Below, piece after piece: positions 5,513-5,514 of a stretch of DNA of 5,514 bases. Origin of the DNA: an uncultured Porphyromonadaceae bacterium (GTDB taxonomy: Bacteria > Bacteroidota > Bacteroidia > Bacteroidales > Muribaculaceae); assembly GCA_900546835.1 (NCBI GenBank), contig UREH01000150.1:1-5514 (forward strand), given 5' to 3'. Positions within the stretch are counted from its first letter, which is position 1, and the number at the start of each line of letters is the position of its first letter. The position numbers and the translations under genes are program-made. The notes under the pieces were generated by a model. It was not told where the DNA came from. It did no database searches and saw nothing but the letters and a program-made list of their open reading frames with translations.

Positions 5513-5514
5513 AT

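Overview
The window looks like chromosome from a relatively GC-rich member of the Bacteroidota, order Bacteroidales, possibly Muribaculaceae-like. The evidence is a PorT-type outer-membrane barrel, a secreted protein ending in a Bacteroidales-style tail (VEYFNLQG...NGIYIRRQG...KVIIR), and promoters of the Bacteroidales type (TTTG, 19-20 bases, TAnnTTTG). The family-level placement is inference.

Layout. Positions 1-419 hold the 3' end of typA/bipA, a translational GTPase cut by the window edge. A 79-base gap with a 13-base tandem duplication leads to a complete hisS (499-1860, histidyl-tRNA synthetase). After only 49 bases comes a small outer-membrane beta-barrel protein that starts at GTG (1910-2527), possibly read through from hisS. 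The 234-base gap that follows holds six 10-base tandem units (2561-2620) and a strong hairpin with a T-rich tail (2674-2725) just before the next gene. The gene at 2762-4771 encodes a secreted 669-residue repeat protein. It has a signal peptide, two tandem homologous beta-rich modules of about 240-250 residues, an Ig-like region and a C-terminal sorting-like tail.

The last 743 bases (4772-5514) hold no convincing protein gene but are not empty. Two hairpins follow the surface-protein gene. On the minus strand, a consensus Bacteroidales promoter (5241-5271) faces a canonical intrinsic terminator (4947-4983). Together they define an apparent transcript of about 290 nt whose 5' part folds on itself through several nested helices. 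It looks like a structured non-coding RNA of a family I cannot name, and is the most interesting item here. A second consensus promoter (5408-5439, plus strand) diverges from it and drives a leader with an AGGAG site at the window edge, so another gene should start just beyond.

The genes do not form a pathway. typA and hisS are translation housekeeping genes, the barrel and the repeat protein belong to the cell envelope, and the RNA unit lies convergent to the repeat-protein gene and divergent from the next gene.
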